This document shows positions 1-6,266 of a stretch of DNA of 8,947 nt, piece by piece. The stretch is from DASYSA01 sp036003885. Its GTDB lineage: Bacteria > Acidobacteriota > Blastocatellia > UBA7656. The stretch lies in the NCBI GenBank assembly GCA_036003885.1, contig DASYSA010000629.1, positions 1 to 8,947 of the forward strand, given 5' to 3'. The notes beneath the pieces are model-generated. The model saw only the letters and a program-made list of their open reading frames with translations. It searched no databases and was not told where the DNA came from. Every line of letters starts with the position of its first letter. The stretch's first letter is position 1. The position numbers and the translations under genes were made by a program.

Positions 1-2
1 CG

Positions 3-41
3 CCTGAGTCTCAATCGCTGCTGCACCCACCGGTGGAATGA
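3..41 (+). CDS. Possible 3' end of an upstream gene (partial)
   Basis: One forward frame is open from the window edge to a TGA at 39-41 and would encode a C-terminus ending in SLLHPPVE. Only about a dozen codons are visible, so no family can be assigned. Two points favour a real gene end. The heptamer array begins three bases after this stop, as other arrays in this window begin within a few bases of stop codons. The downstream ATPase and permease also lack a binding-protein gene, which in CUT2 operons often comes first. Against it, another forward frame stops at 5-7 and could equally be the true end, or the region may be non-coding. Confidence 0.25.
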   Translation, partial: PESQSLLHPPVE

Positions 42-44
42 AAA

Positions 45-158
45 CGCGTTCCGCGTTTTACGTTTTACGTTTTACGTTCTGGACTTGTTAGAAGCCCCAC
101 GAGGAACCGCCCAACGCTAAACGCAGAACGTAAAACGTAAAACGCGAAACCCGAAACG
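45..158. repeat. Heptamer array A, inverted pair (TACGTTT / AACGTAA)
   Basis: The left arm (45-79) is five consecutive 7-bp units of the form NNCGTTY, three of them TACGTTT or TACGTTC. The right arm (113-158) is six units on the opposite sense that begin AACG or AACC (AACGCTA, AACGCAG, AACGTAA twice, AACGCGA, AACCCGA) plus a four-base remnant. Positions 61-80 and 125-144 are perfect reverse complements, giving a 20-bp stem with a 44-nt loop; other registers are possible because both arms are repetitive. The array ends seven bases before the ATPase start codon. If the gene ending at 41 is real, the array fills the whole gap between the two genes. It shares its units with the array at 5201-5303. 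Confidence 0.9.
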
Positions 159-165
159 TTCCTTT

Positions 166-1659
166 ATGTCTCTACTGACACTTTCAGCGATCAGCAAACG
201 ATTCGGGCCGACCGTGGCGCTCGACGGCGTTGATCTCGAATTGAAACCCGGCCAGGTTCACGCTCTCATCGGGGAGAACGGCGCGGGAAAGAGCACGCTG
301 ATGAATGTCGTCGCCGGCGCGCTCCACGCCGATTCCGGGACGATGGAACTCAAAGCCCATTCTTATGCGCCCGCTTCGCCTCTCGAGGCGCGGCGTCACG
401 GCATAGCGCTGATACATCAGGAACTCTCTTTGTGCCCGCACCTGACTGTCGCTGAAAACATACTGATGGGCATCGAGCCTGCGAACCTTGGTTGGCTCAA
501 CCAGCGAGCGTGCCGCGCGAAAGCTCTCGAAGTTCTCGACAGCTTTCACCATCCCGAGATTCATCCTGACCGCCGCGTTGGCGACCTTCCGATCGCCGCA
601 CAGCAGGTCGTAGAAATATGCCGCGCCATCGCCGCATCAGCCAGTATCATCCTGATGGACGAACCCACCAGCAGCCTTCAACGCGATGACGTGGAGCGAT
701 TGTTCGGACTGATCAGACGGCTGCGCGATGAAGGGATCGGAGTCATCTACATAAGCCACTTCCTCGAAGAGGTCCGCGAAATAGCCGACAGCTTCACCGT
801 ATTGAGAGACGGAAAGAGCGTAGCCGCCGGCCTCCTTGAGTCGATAAAAGACAGTGAGTTGATTGCTCAGATGGTGGGCCGGCCCGTCGAGAATCTGTTT
901 CCCCTTCGTGACACACACAGCACGGGAGAGACGCTTCTCGAGGTACGCGATCTCGCGGCTCCGCCGGCGCTTAGACACGCGAGCTTCGATCTGAAGCGCG
1001 GAGAGATCCTGGCAGTTGCCGGACTCATGGGGTCGGGGCGGACCGAGATGGTGCGCGCTCTTTTTGGCCTGGATCCCGTTCAAGCAGGCACAATCAAGAT
1101 TGGAACAAAGGCGTTCGGTGCAGCGGGCGCGACGCCCTCCGGCAGCCTATTCCGCGGGCTTGGATATCTGAGCGAGGATCGCAAGGGCGAGGGGCTTGCG
1201 CTCTCTTTGTCGGTGGCCGACAACATAACGCTAACGCGGATGGAATCGTGCTCGCGGCGTGGATGGCTCAACCTCGCCCGGCAACGCGAGCAGACGAGCC
1301 GATGGATTGCGGAACTGGGCGTGAAAGCCCGTGAGCCGTTTCAAGCGGCGCGAACTCTGTCGGGGGGCAACCAGCAGAAGGTAGCCGTCGCTCGTCTGCT
1401 CCACCAGGACGCCGACATCCTGCTGCTGGATGAGCCTACGCGCGGCATCGACATCGGCAGCAAAGCGCAGATATACGAAACGATCGCGCGGTGCGCCGAT
1501 CAGAAGAAAGCTGTTTTGATGATCAGTTCGTATCTTCCGGAGTTGTTCGGGCTGGCGGATCGCCTTGCGGTGATGAGCCGCGGCCGGTTATCTGAGGCGC
1601 GCCCGATCGGCGAGTGGACACCGGAATCGGTCCTTGAGGCTGCCATCGGTACCGCGTAG
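166..1659 (+). CDS. CUT2-family sugar ABC transporter, double-NBD ATPase
   Basis: This is the energy-coupling subunit of a ribose/galactose/xylose-type importer. It sits on the cytoplasmic face of the membrane and hydrolyses ATP to drive uptake by the permease encoded next. At 497 residues it has the usual family length, with two fused nucleotide-binding domains. Domain 1 has a canonical Walker A (GENGAGKST, 36-44), Q-loop Gln85, a degenerate signature around 141-147, Walker B ending in DEP (165-167) and the H-loop His198. Domain 2 has the family's typical degenerate Walker A (GLMGSGRTE, 286-294, Arg for Lys), an intact LSGGNQQK signature (398-405) and DEPTRG (422-427). Near the C-terminus SSYLPE replaces the commoner SSELPE. 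The start is chosen because MSLLTLSAISKRFG matches the usual family N-terminus, although no Shine-Dalgarno is visible in the repeat-derived leader. The substrate cannot be read from the ATPase. Confidence 0.95.
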   Translation: MSLLTLSAISKRFGPTVALDGVDLELKPGQVHALIGENGAGKSTLMNVVAGALHADSGTMELKAHSYAPASPLEARRHGIALIHQELSLCPHLTVAENILMGIEPANLGWLNQRACRAKALEVLDSFHHPEIHPDRRVGDLPIAAQQVVEICRAIAASASIILMDEPTSSLQRDDVERLFGLIRRLRDEGIGVIYISHFLEEVREIADSFTVLRDGKSVAAGLLESIKDSELIAQMVGRPVENLFPLRDTHSTGETLLEVRDLAAPPALRHASFDLKRGEILAVAGLMGSGRTEMVRALFGLDPVQAGTIKIGTKAFGAAGATPSGSLFRGLGYLSEDRKGEGLALSLSVADNITLTRMESCSRRGWLNLARQREQTSRWIAELGVKAREPFQAARTLSGGNQQKVAVARLLHQDADILLLDEPTRGIDIGSKAQIYETIARCADQKKAVLMISSYLPELFGLADRLAVMSRGRLSEARPIGEWTPESVLEAAIGTA

Positions 1660-1662
1660 CGA

Positions 1663-1690
1663 GTGACAAGTGACAAATGACAAGTGACAA
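1663..1690. repeat. Heptamer array B, single arm (GTGACAA x4)
   Basis: Four consecutive 7-bp units (GTGACAA, GTGACAA, ATGACAA, GTGACAA) lie between the ATPase stop codon at 1657-1659 and the permease coding region. The third unit differs by G to A at its first base, and this creates the ATG used as the permease start. Unlike the other four arrays, I see no inverted partner nearby, so no hairpin is expected. The period matches the other arrays in the window, and the rotated unit AAGTGAC differs from the AACGGAC unit of the array at 8844-8938 at two positions. Confidence 0.9.
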
Positions 1691-2675
1691 AGCGTCAGTT
1701 CGCCAATCCGGTCTCCTTTCTCCCCGCCTGTCGGCCTGGCTCGGCCGGTTGGGTCCGTTCCTCGGTCTTATTCTGGTGATACTGATCTTCGCGGTGCTGA
1801 CCCAGTCTCCCGAGCAATATCTTGCGGCTCGCAATTTTCGCATCGTCGCTTCTCAAACCGTGATCGTCGCGCTGGCCGCGATTGGCATGACGATGATCAT
1901 CATCAGTGGTGGGATCGATCTGTCAGTCGGATCAGCCATCGCGCTCGCGGGAGTTGTGACCGCTCTGGGTATAAGCGGAGGCTGGCCATCGACGCTGGCT
2001 GTACTGGCGGGCGTTTTCACGGGCGGCATCGTCGGATTGGTAAACGGCGTGTCGATCACCGGACTGCGAGTCGTGCCATTCATCGCCACGTTGGGTATGT
2101 TGGGCATTGCTCGCGGATCAGCCAAGTGGCTGGCGGGGCAGCAGACCGTCAATGTTCCCGACACGTGGGTTAACAATCTGGCCGTGACCTTTCCGTCGCC
2201 TTCATGGCTATTAGTGGCGCCCGGAGTGTGGCTCGCGATTCTGCTGGCCATTGCGATGGCGGTGGTGCTGCGCAACACGGTCTTCGGAAGACGAGTCTTC
2301 GCGCTGGGATCCAACGAGGCGGCCGCCCGGGCATGCGGCATTCGTACAAATCAACTCAAGGTCTGGATTTATGGCCTCGCGGGTCTCTTCTTTGGATTGG
2401 CGGGCGTGATGCAGATGTCGAGGCTCAGACAAGGCGACCCGACGGTAGCTGTTGGAACCGAACTGGACGTGATCGCTTCAGTAGTCATCGGCGGAGCAAG
2501 TTTGAACGGCGGCGAGGGCAGCATTCTGGGATCGATGATCGGAGCTCTGATAATGGCCTTCTTGAGAAACGGGTGCCAGCAGATGGGCTGGCCGAACTAC
2601 ATTCAAGAGATCATCATTGGAGCTATCATCGTGTTGGCGGTTGCGATAGATCGACTTCGAAGCTCGCGAGTCTGA
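1677..2675 (+). CDS. CUT2-family sugar ABC transporter permease
   Basis: This is the membrane-channel subunit of the importer, partner of the ATPase whose stop lies 17 bases upstream, and certainly in the same transcript. The 332 residues are mostly hydrophobic, with about eight to ten predicted membrane segments (for example near 26-42, 58-76, 104-127, 179-199, 228-248 and 310-325). Family hallmarks are GGIDLSVGS at 78-86 and the cytoplasmic coupling segment followed by GGASLNGGEGS at 272-282. Length is normal for RbsC-like proteins. The start ATG lies inside a heptamer array, so the first residues (MTSDKA) are repeat-encoded. No other in-frame ATG occurs before residue 71, so this start is favoured, but a later TTG or CTG start cannot be excluded. 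The substrate is unknown; the fucosidase downstream makes a deoxysugar such as L-fucose a reasonable guess. Confidence 0.94.
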   Translation: MTSDKASVRQSGLLSPRLSAWLGRLGPFLGLILVILIFAVLTQSPEQYLAARNFRIVASQTVIVALAAIGMTMIIISGGIDLSVGSAIALAGVVTALGISGGWPSTLAVLAGVFTGGIVGLVNGVSITGLRVVPFIATLGMLGIARGSAKWLAGQQTVNVPDTWVNNLAVTFPSPSWLLVAPGVWLAILLAIAMAVVLRNTVFGRRVFALGSNEAAARACGIRTNQLKVWIYGLAGLFFGLAGVMQMSRLRQGDPTVAVGTELDVIASVVIGGASLNGGEGSILGSMIGALIMAFLRNGCQQMGWPNYIQEIIIGAIIVLAVAIDRLRSSRV

Positions 2676-2774
2676 GTCGAGAGCTGTGATAGACTTCGCG
2701 TTGAGGTAGCGGCAGTGCCAGGCTGGAAGATGCCGGTCGACGAATTGTTCTTGTAATTGTATCGAAGCAAAACG

Positions 2775-2781
2775 AAAGGAG
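2775..2781 (+). promoter_or_regulatory. Shine-Dalgarno of the fucosidase gene
   Basis: AAAGGAG lies six bases before the ATG at 2788. It is the strongest ribosome-binding site in the window and fixes the fucosidase start. The 112-nt gap before this gene contains no heptamer array. A TGTAAT at 2752-2757 resembles a -10 box, but no convincing -35 accompanies it, so a private promoter is not established. Confidence 0.75.
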
Positions 2782-2787
2782 TGGACC

Positions 2788-4113
2788 ATGGTGACGCGAT
2801 CATCAAGGATGCTGGCCTGTCTAGTATCCCTCGTTCTCAGCCCGTGTGCTCTTCCGACCGCCGCTCAATCGAACTACCAACCCTCGAAGGCAAACCTGGA
2901 AGCGCGAGAGTGGTTTCAGGATGCAAAGTTCGGGCTCTTTGTTCACTGGGGCGTCTACAGCGTGCTTGGCGACGGCGAGTGGGTGATGAACAACAGGAAG
3001 ATCCCCGTCAGCGACTATGAAAAGCTGCCGGCCCAGTTCAACCCCATCGACTTCGATCCGGCCGAATGGGTCGCGATGGTGAAGGCCGCCGGGATGAAGT
3101 ACATCACCATAACGAGCAAGCATCACGATGGCTTCGCGATGTTCGATTCGAAGGTCTCAGATTGGAATATCGTCCACCGCACTCCGTACAAAAAAGACGT
3201 TCTGAAGATGCTTGCTGCCGAATGCCACAAACAAGGTATTAAGCTTTTCTTCTATCACTCCCAACTCGATTGGCATAATCCGGATTATTTCCCGCGAGGG
3301 CGCACGGGACAGGATGCGGGGCGGCCAAATCAGGGCGACTGGTACAAATATCTGGACTATATGGATGGGCAGCTCAAGGAATTGCTCACGAACTATGGTG
3401 AGATCGCCGGCATATGGTTTGACGGATGGTGGGACAAGCCGGAAGCCGACTGGCGATTGGAACGAACCTACAAGCTGATTCACGATCTTCAGCCGGGAGC
3501 GCTGGTCGGAGCGAATCACCATCGCCGTCCCTTTCCCGGAGAAGACTTTCAGATGTTCGAGAAAGATCTGCCCGGCCGCAACACCGCCGGCTTCAACAAA
3601 GATTCGGTGATTGGAGATTTGCCGCTCGAGACCTGTGAGACGATGAATGGGGCCTGGGGCTTCAATCTCACGGACCGGCGCTACAAGAGCACACGCGAGT
3701 TGATTCAGTACCTGGTTCGGGCATCAGGCTTCGGGGCGAACTTCCTGCTGAATGTGGGACCAATGCCCAACGGGAAGATTCAACCGGAGTTCACAGGTCG
3801 CCTGAAGGAGATGGGACAATGGCTTTCGAAGAATGGGGAGGCGATCTACGGCACGCGCGGTGGCCCGGTGACCCCACGAAGCTGGGGAGTGACCACGAAG
3901 AAGGACAATAAAGTCTACGTTCACATCTTGGACTGGCCGGCTTCGGATATGTTGTGGGTACCGGTGGGAGCAAAAGTGAAGGCGGCGAAGTACCTGAAGG
4001 ACGGAAGCGAGGCCGGCTTTGTCCCTGTTGAGTCGGGCGTGTTGTTGAAGGGCATACCTCAAAGAGCGACCGACGAGTACGACACGATAGTAGTGCTGGA
4101 GGTAGAGAAGTAG
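2788..4113 (+). CDS. Secreted GH29 alpha-L-fucosidase
   Basis: This is a retaining exo-glycosidase that removes terminal alpha-L-fucose from glycans. The 441-residue protein starts with a cleavable signal peptide (basic MVTRSSR, hydrophobic core about 8-22, probable cleavage after the PTAA at 23-26), so it should act in the periplasm or outside the cell. GH29 motifs appear in order: FGLFVHWG (48-55), KHHDGF (111-116), and IWFDGWW (209-215), in which Asp212 is the expected nucleophile. The segment ETCETMNGAWGF (281-292) matches a conserved family region; Glu281 or Glu284 may be relevant to acid/base catalysis, but I cannot settle which. The length fits a catalytic barrel plus a short C-terminal beta domain, with no obvious carbohydrate-binding module. 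It is the last gene of the plus-strand set. The linkage preferred (alpha-1,2, -1,3/4 or -1,6) cannot be told from sequence alone. Confidence 0.95.
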   Translation: MVTRSSRMLACLVSLVLSPCALPTAAQSNYQPSKANLEAREWFQDAKFGLFVHWGVYSVLGDGEWVMNNRKIPVSDYEKLPAQFNPIDFDPAEWVAMVKAAGMKYITITSKHHDGFAMFDSKVSDWNIVHRTPYKKDVLKMLAAECHKQGIKLFFYHSQLDWHNPDYFPRGRTGQDAGRPNQGDWYKYLDYMDGQLKELLTNYGEIAGIWFDGWWDKPEADWRLERTYKLIHDLQPGALVGANHHRRPFPGEDFQMFEKDLPGRNTAGFNKDSVIGDLPLETCETMNGAWGFNLTDRRYKSTRELIQYLVRASGFGANFLLNVGPMPNGKIQPEFTGRLKEMGQWLSKNGEAIYGTRGGPVTPRSWGVTTKKDNKVYVHILDWPASDMLWVPVGAKVKAAKYLKDGSEAGFVPVESGVLLKGIPQRATDEYDTIVVLEVEK

Positions 4114-4117
4114 AAGA

Positions 4118-4190
4118 GAAATGCGAAATGCGAAATTCGAAATGTGGGATTTTGGCGATATCGAATTTCGCATTTCGAATTTCGCATTTC
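4118..4190. repeat. Heptamer array D, inverted pair between convergent genes (GAAATGC / GCATTTC)
   Basis: The left arm at 4118-4144 reads GAAATGC, GAAATGC, GAAATTC, GAAATG. The right arm at 4163-4190 reads GAATTTC, GCATTTC, GAATTTC, GCATTTC. Positions 4125-4144 are a perfect reverse complement of 4171-4190, a 20-bp stem with a 26-nt loop. The element fills the space between two convergent genes: it begins four bases after the fucosidase stop and ends at the base next to the dehydrogenase stop codon (4191-4193). In RNA from either strand it could fold into a long hairpin, so a bidirectional terminator or 3'-end stabiliser is likely. No classical U-tract follows the stem. Confidence 0.9.
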
Positions 4191-5198
4191 CTACTCCACC
4201 TCAACCGGCCTGTTCTCTTTCAATGACTGCGTGGCAGCGAGCGTCACTCGCAATGCCGATATTCCATCATCACAAGTAATTGGCGCCGGTTTGTCGTTCC
4301 TAACGTTATCAACGAAGTCCTGCAACTGGGTCACGTAGGCCTGCCCGAAGCGTTCCATGAAATAAGGGACCGTGTCGTGAGTCACACCCTCTTTGGTCAA
4401 GATCATCAGCGGCGTTTCGCGCAAGTAGCCGATCTTTAACGTTCCCTTCGTGCCGAGTACCTCCGTGCGAATGTCGTAGCCATACACCCCGCTGCGGCTC
4501 AAATCGATCACACCGACCTGTCCCCCGGCAAACCGCAGGGTCACAATCGCGTTATCGACGTCCCCGATCTCCTGCATCTCGGGATAGGCCAACACACCCC
4601 CGATGCTGTAGACGCTTGCGATCTCGCCGATAAGCCACCGCGCGAGATCGATATCGTGAATGCCGCAGTCGGTGAACAAGCCTCCGCTGTTGTTCGGGTC
4701 GAGGTATTCGAGGCTCGGCCGATAAGGGTCCCGCGAAGAGGATTTGAAGACGATCGGCATTCCAATGTTCCCGCTCTCGATGCTTCGCCTGGCAGCGGCA
4801 TAGCCGTTGTCGAATCGTCGCATGAACCCGAGCTGAAAGAACGAGCCGGTTTGCTCGACTGTTGCTTTCATAGCCAGCGCTTCGTCGATTGATAGTGACA
4901 GGGGCTTTTCACAGAAGGTTGGTTTGCCGGCGCGCGCAGACTCGATGACGATCTCTTTGTGAGCCTGCGTGGTGGTGACGACGACAACCGCATCGACCTC
5001 TTCGTCGGCCAATAATTCATGGTAGTCCGTGTGCCACCGTTTGATGTTGTTCTGATCTGCAAATGACCTGGCAAGCTCCTCGTTGATGTCTGCAACCGCA
5101 ACGAGCTTCGCGCCTGAGATGCGCCCGAGAAAGTAGCGGCCATAAAGACCCCCCAACCGGCCTAGCCCGATCACTCCGACATTGAGCTGACGATTCAT
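4191..5198 (-). CDS. iolG: Gfo/Idh/MocA oxidoreductase, myo-inositol 2-dehydrogenase-like
   Basis: This is an NAD(P)-dependent dehydrogenase, expected to oxidise a cyclitol or sugar hydroxyl to a ketone as in myo-inositol to scyllo-inosose, in the cytoplasm. The 335-residue length fits IolG-like proteins. The N-terminal Rossmann fold shows GLGRLG (11-16) and an acidic ADINE strand end (36-40). The catalytic set is complete: Lys98 in EKP (97-99), and Asp177 and His181 in the DxxxH spacing known for inositol dehydrogenase. The stretches GFMRRFD (124-130) and VPYFMERF (277-284) are typical of the inositol branch. The start is supported by a GAGGA ribosome site seven bases upstream. It is the last gene of the minus-strand operon, 109 nt after the binding-protein gene. 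A related sugar dehydrogenase with another substrate remains possible. Confidence 0.88.
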   Translation of the reverse strand: MNRQLNVGVIGLGRLGGLYGRYFLGRISGAKLVAVADINEELARSFADQNNIKRWHTDYHELLADEEVDAVVVVTTTQAHKEIVIESARAGKPTFCEKPLSLSIDEALAMKATVEQTGSFFQLGFMRRFDNGYAAARRSIESGNIGMPIVFKSSSRDPYRPSLEYLDPNNSGGLFTDCGIHDIDLARWLIGEIASVYSIGGVLAYPEMQEIGDVDNAIVTLRFAGGQVGVIDLSRSGVYGYDIRTEVLGTKGTLKIGYLRETPLMILTKEGVTHDTVPYFMERFGQAYVTQLQDFVDNVRNDKPAPITCDDGISALRVTLAATQSLKENRPVEVE

Positions 5199-5200
5199 AA

Positions 5201-5303
5201 TACGTTCCTCGTTTTACGTTTTACGTTTTACGTTTGGCGTTCGACGTTTGGCGGCCCTCCCCGGAATCCACAACGCGAAACGTAAAACGCGAAACGTAAA
5301 ACG
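5201..5303. repeat. Heptamer array E, inverted pair (TACGTTT / AACGTAA)
   Basis: The arm at 5201-5249 is seven units: TACGTTC, CTCGTTT, TACGTTT three times, GGCGTTC, GACGTTT. The other arm at 5272-5303 is AACGCGA, AACGTAA, AACGCGA, AACGTAA, AACG. Positions 5210-5241 pair with 5272-5303 at 29 of 32 positions, with a 30-nt loop. In the minus-strand transcript the hairpin starts four bases after the binding-protein stop codon and runs into the leader of the dehydrogenase gene, where it contains that gene's ribosome-binding site. The units are the same as those of the array at 45-158. Confidence 0.92.
5206..5210 (-). promoter_or_regulatory. Shine-Dalgarno of the dehydrogenase gene, inside a heptamer array
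   Basis: On the minus strand GAGGA sits seven bases before the ATG at 5198. It is formed at the junction of two variant heptamers (AAACGAG followed by GAACGTA). The regular unit AAACGTA would not give this purine run. One base of the site (5210) is also the end of the predicted 32-position stem, so folding could influence translation. Confidence 0.65.
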
Positions 5304-5307
5304 TTGC

Positions 5308-6240
5308 TTACCTGCTTACGAGCTGGATCTTAACCGAGATATCTTCCTCGACCTTCTCTCCCTTCAACAGGCGGTAGGCGTTTTCAACCGCACGAGATCC
5401 CATCTCATACGGCGACTGAGCTATCGTCGCATCCATAGTTCCCTTTTGAACCGCCTCTCGCGCTTCCGAAAACGCGTCGAAGCCGACGACGACAATAGTT
5501 CCGGTCTTCTTGGCGGAGGCAATGGCTTCAACTGCGCCCAACGCCATCAGATCGCTGCAAGCGAATAATGCCTGAACGTCGGGATGTGACTGCAGTATGT
5601 TCTGAAAAACATTGTAGCCCTGATCCCTCTCCCAGTTCGCGGTCTGCGAGGCGACGACCTGGATGTCGGGGTGCCCCTCCAGCGCGCTGTGAAATCCCTT
5701 CAGTCGGGAATCCCCGGTCTCGTGGCCGGGAATGCCTTCGAGGATCGCAACCTTCCCCTTTCCGCCGAGCCGTTTGACGATGAACTCGCCCGCAAGCTTG
5801 CCGCCTTCAAAGTTGTCGGACCCGATGAAACCGGCCACCTGCCCCCCCGCTTGCTTCAACGCTTGTGAATCGACTCGTGTGTCGACGATCACAACGGGGA
5901 TGCCGGCCCGATTCGCTTTGACGATGGCGGGCACAACCTCCTTCGAACCGCTCGGCGTCACGCATAGCGCCGAGACCTTGCTCTGGATCAGGTTTTCAAT
6001 GATCTGCATCTGCTTGTCCACGTCGACCTCTCGTTCGGCCGCCTGGACAATCAGAGTGGCGCCCAGCCTTGTGGCTGCGTCCTCCGCGCCCTTCTTCATA
6101 TCGATGAAGAACGGGTTGTTCAGCGTCTTGAGCACCAGAGCGACGGTGGGCTTATCTGAAGACGTCTGGTTCCCCCGCTGGCAGCCGGCCGCCCATGACA
6201 GGAGCGCCAGGGTCACTAGCCCTGTTGTTAGTCTCTTCAT
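5308..6240 (-). CDS. CUT2 sugar ABC transporter substrate-binding lipoprotein
   Basis: This extracytoplasmic binding protein of the RbsB type captures the ligand and delivers it to the adjacent permease. It has 310 residues, the usual length. The N-terminus is a lipoprotein-like signal: basic MKR, hydrophobic segment, then AAGC with Cys20 as the likely lipidated residue, although the residue three before the Cys is Ala rather than the commoner Leu. Pocket-type motifs are NNPFF (41-45), a DTR in the first lobe (120-122), Arg179 in RLKGF, the segment CSDLMA (228-233), GFDA (253-256) and Gln275. CSDLMA carries Ser where ribose-binding proteins have Asn, suggesting a ligand other than ribose. The start has an AAAGG-type ribosome site just upstream and lies 26 nt after the permease stop. 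The dehydrogenase downstream hints at inositol or a related polyol. Confidence 0.93.
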   Translation of the reverse strand: MKRLTTGLVTLALLSWAAGCQRGNQTSSDKPTVALVLKTLNNPFFIDMKKGAEDAATRLGATLIVQAAEREVDVDKQMQIIENLIQSKVSALCVTPSGSKEVVPAIVKANRAGIPVVIVDTRVDSQALKQAGGQVAGFIGSDNFEGGKLAGEFIVKRLGGKGKVAILEGIPGHETGDSRLKGFHSALEGHPDIQVVASQTANWERDQGYNVFQNILQSHPDVQALFACSDLMALGAVEAIASAKKTGTIVVVGFDAFSEAREAVQKGTMDATIAQSPYEMGSRAVENAYRLLKGEKVEEDISVKIQLVSR

Positions 6241-6266
6241 TTCCTTATCACCTTTCCGCGAGAGTC

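Noticed and set aside
45..158. CRISPR array
   Set aside because: The units are 7 bp and contiguous, with no spacers of 25-40 bp between repeats and no cas genes nearby.
2752..2757. TGTAAT as the -10 box of a private fucosidase promoter
   Set aside because: It is a five-of-six match, but the position 16-18 bases upstream has no acceptable -35 sequence. It was kept only as a comment.
2676..2787. Heptamer array or terminator hairpin between the permease and fucosidase genes
   Set aside because: I looked for 7-bp periodicity and found none. The inverted matches around 2665-2690 are short and imperfect.
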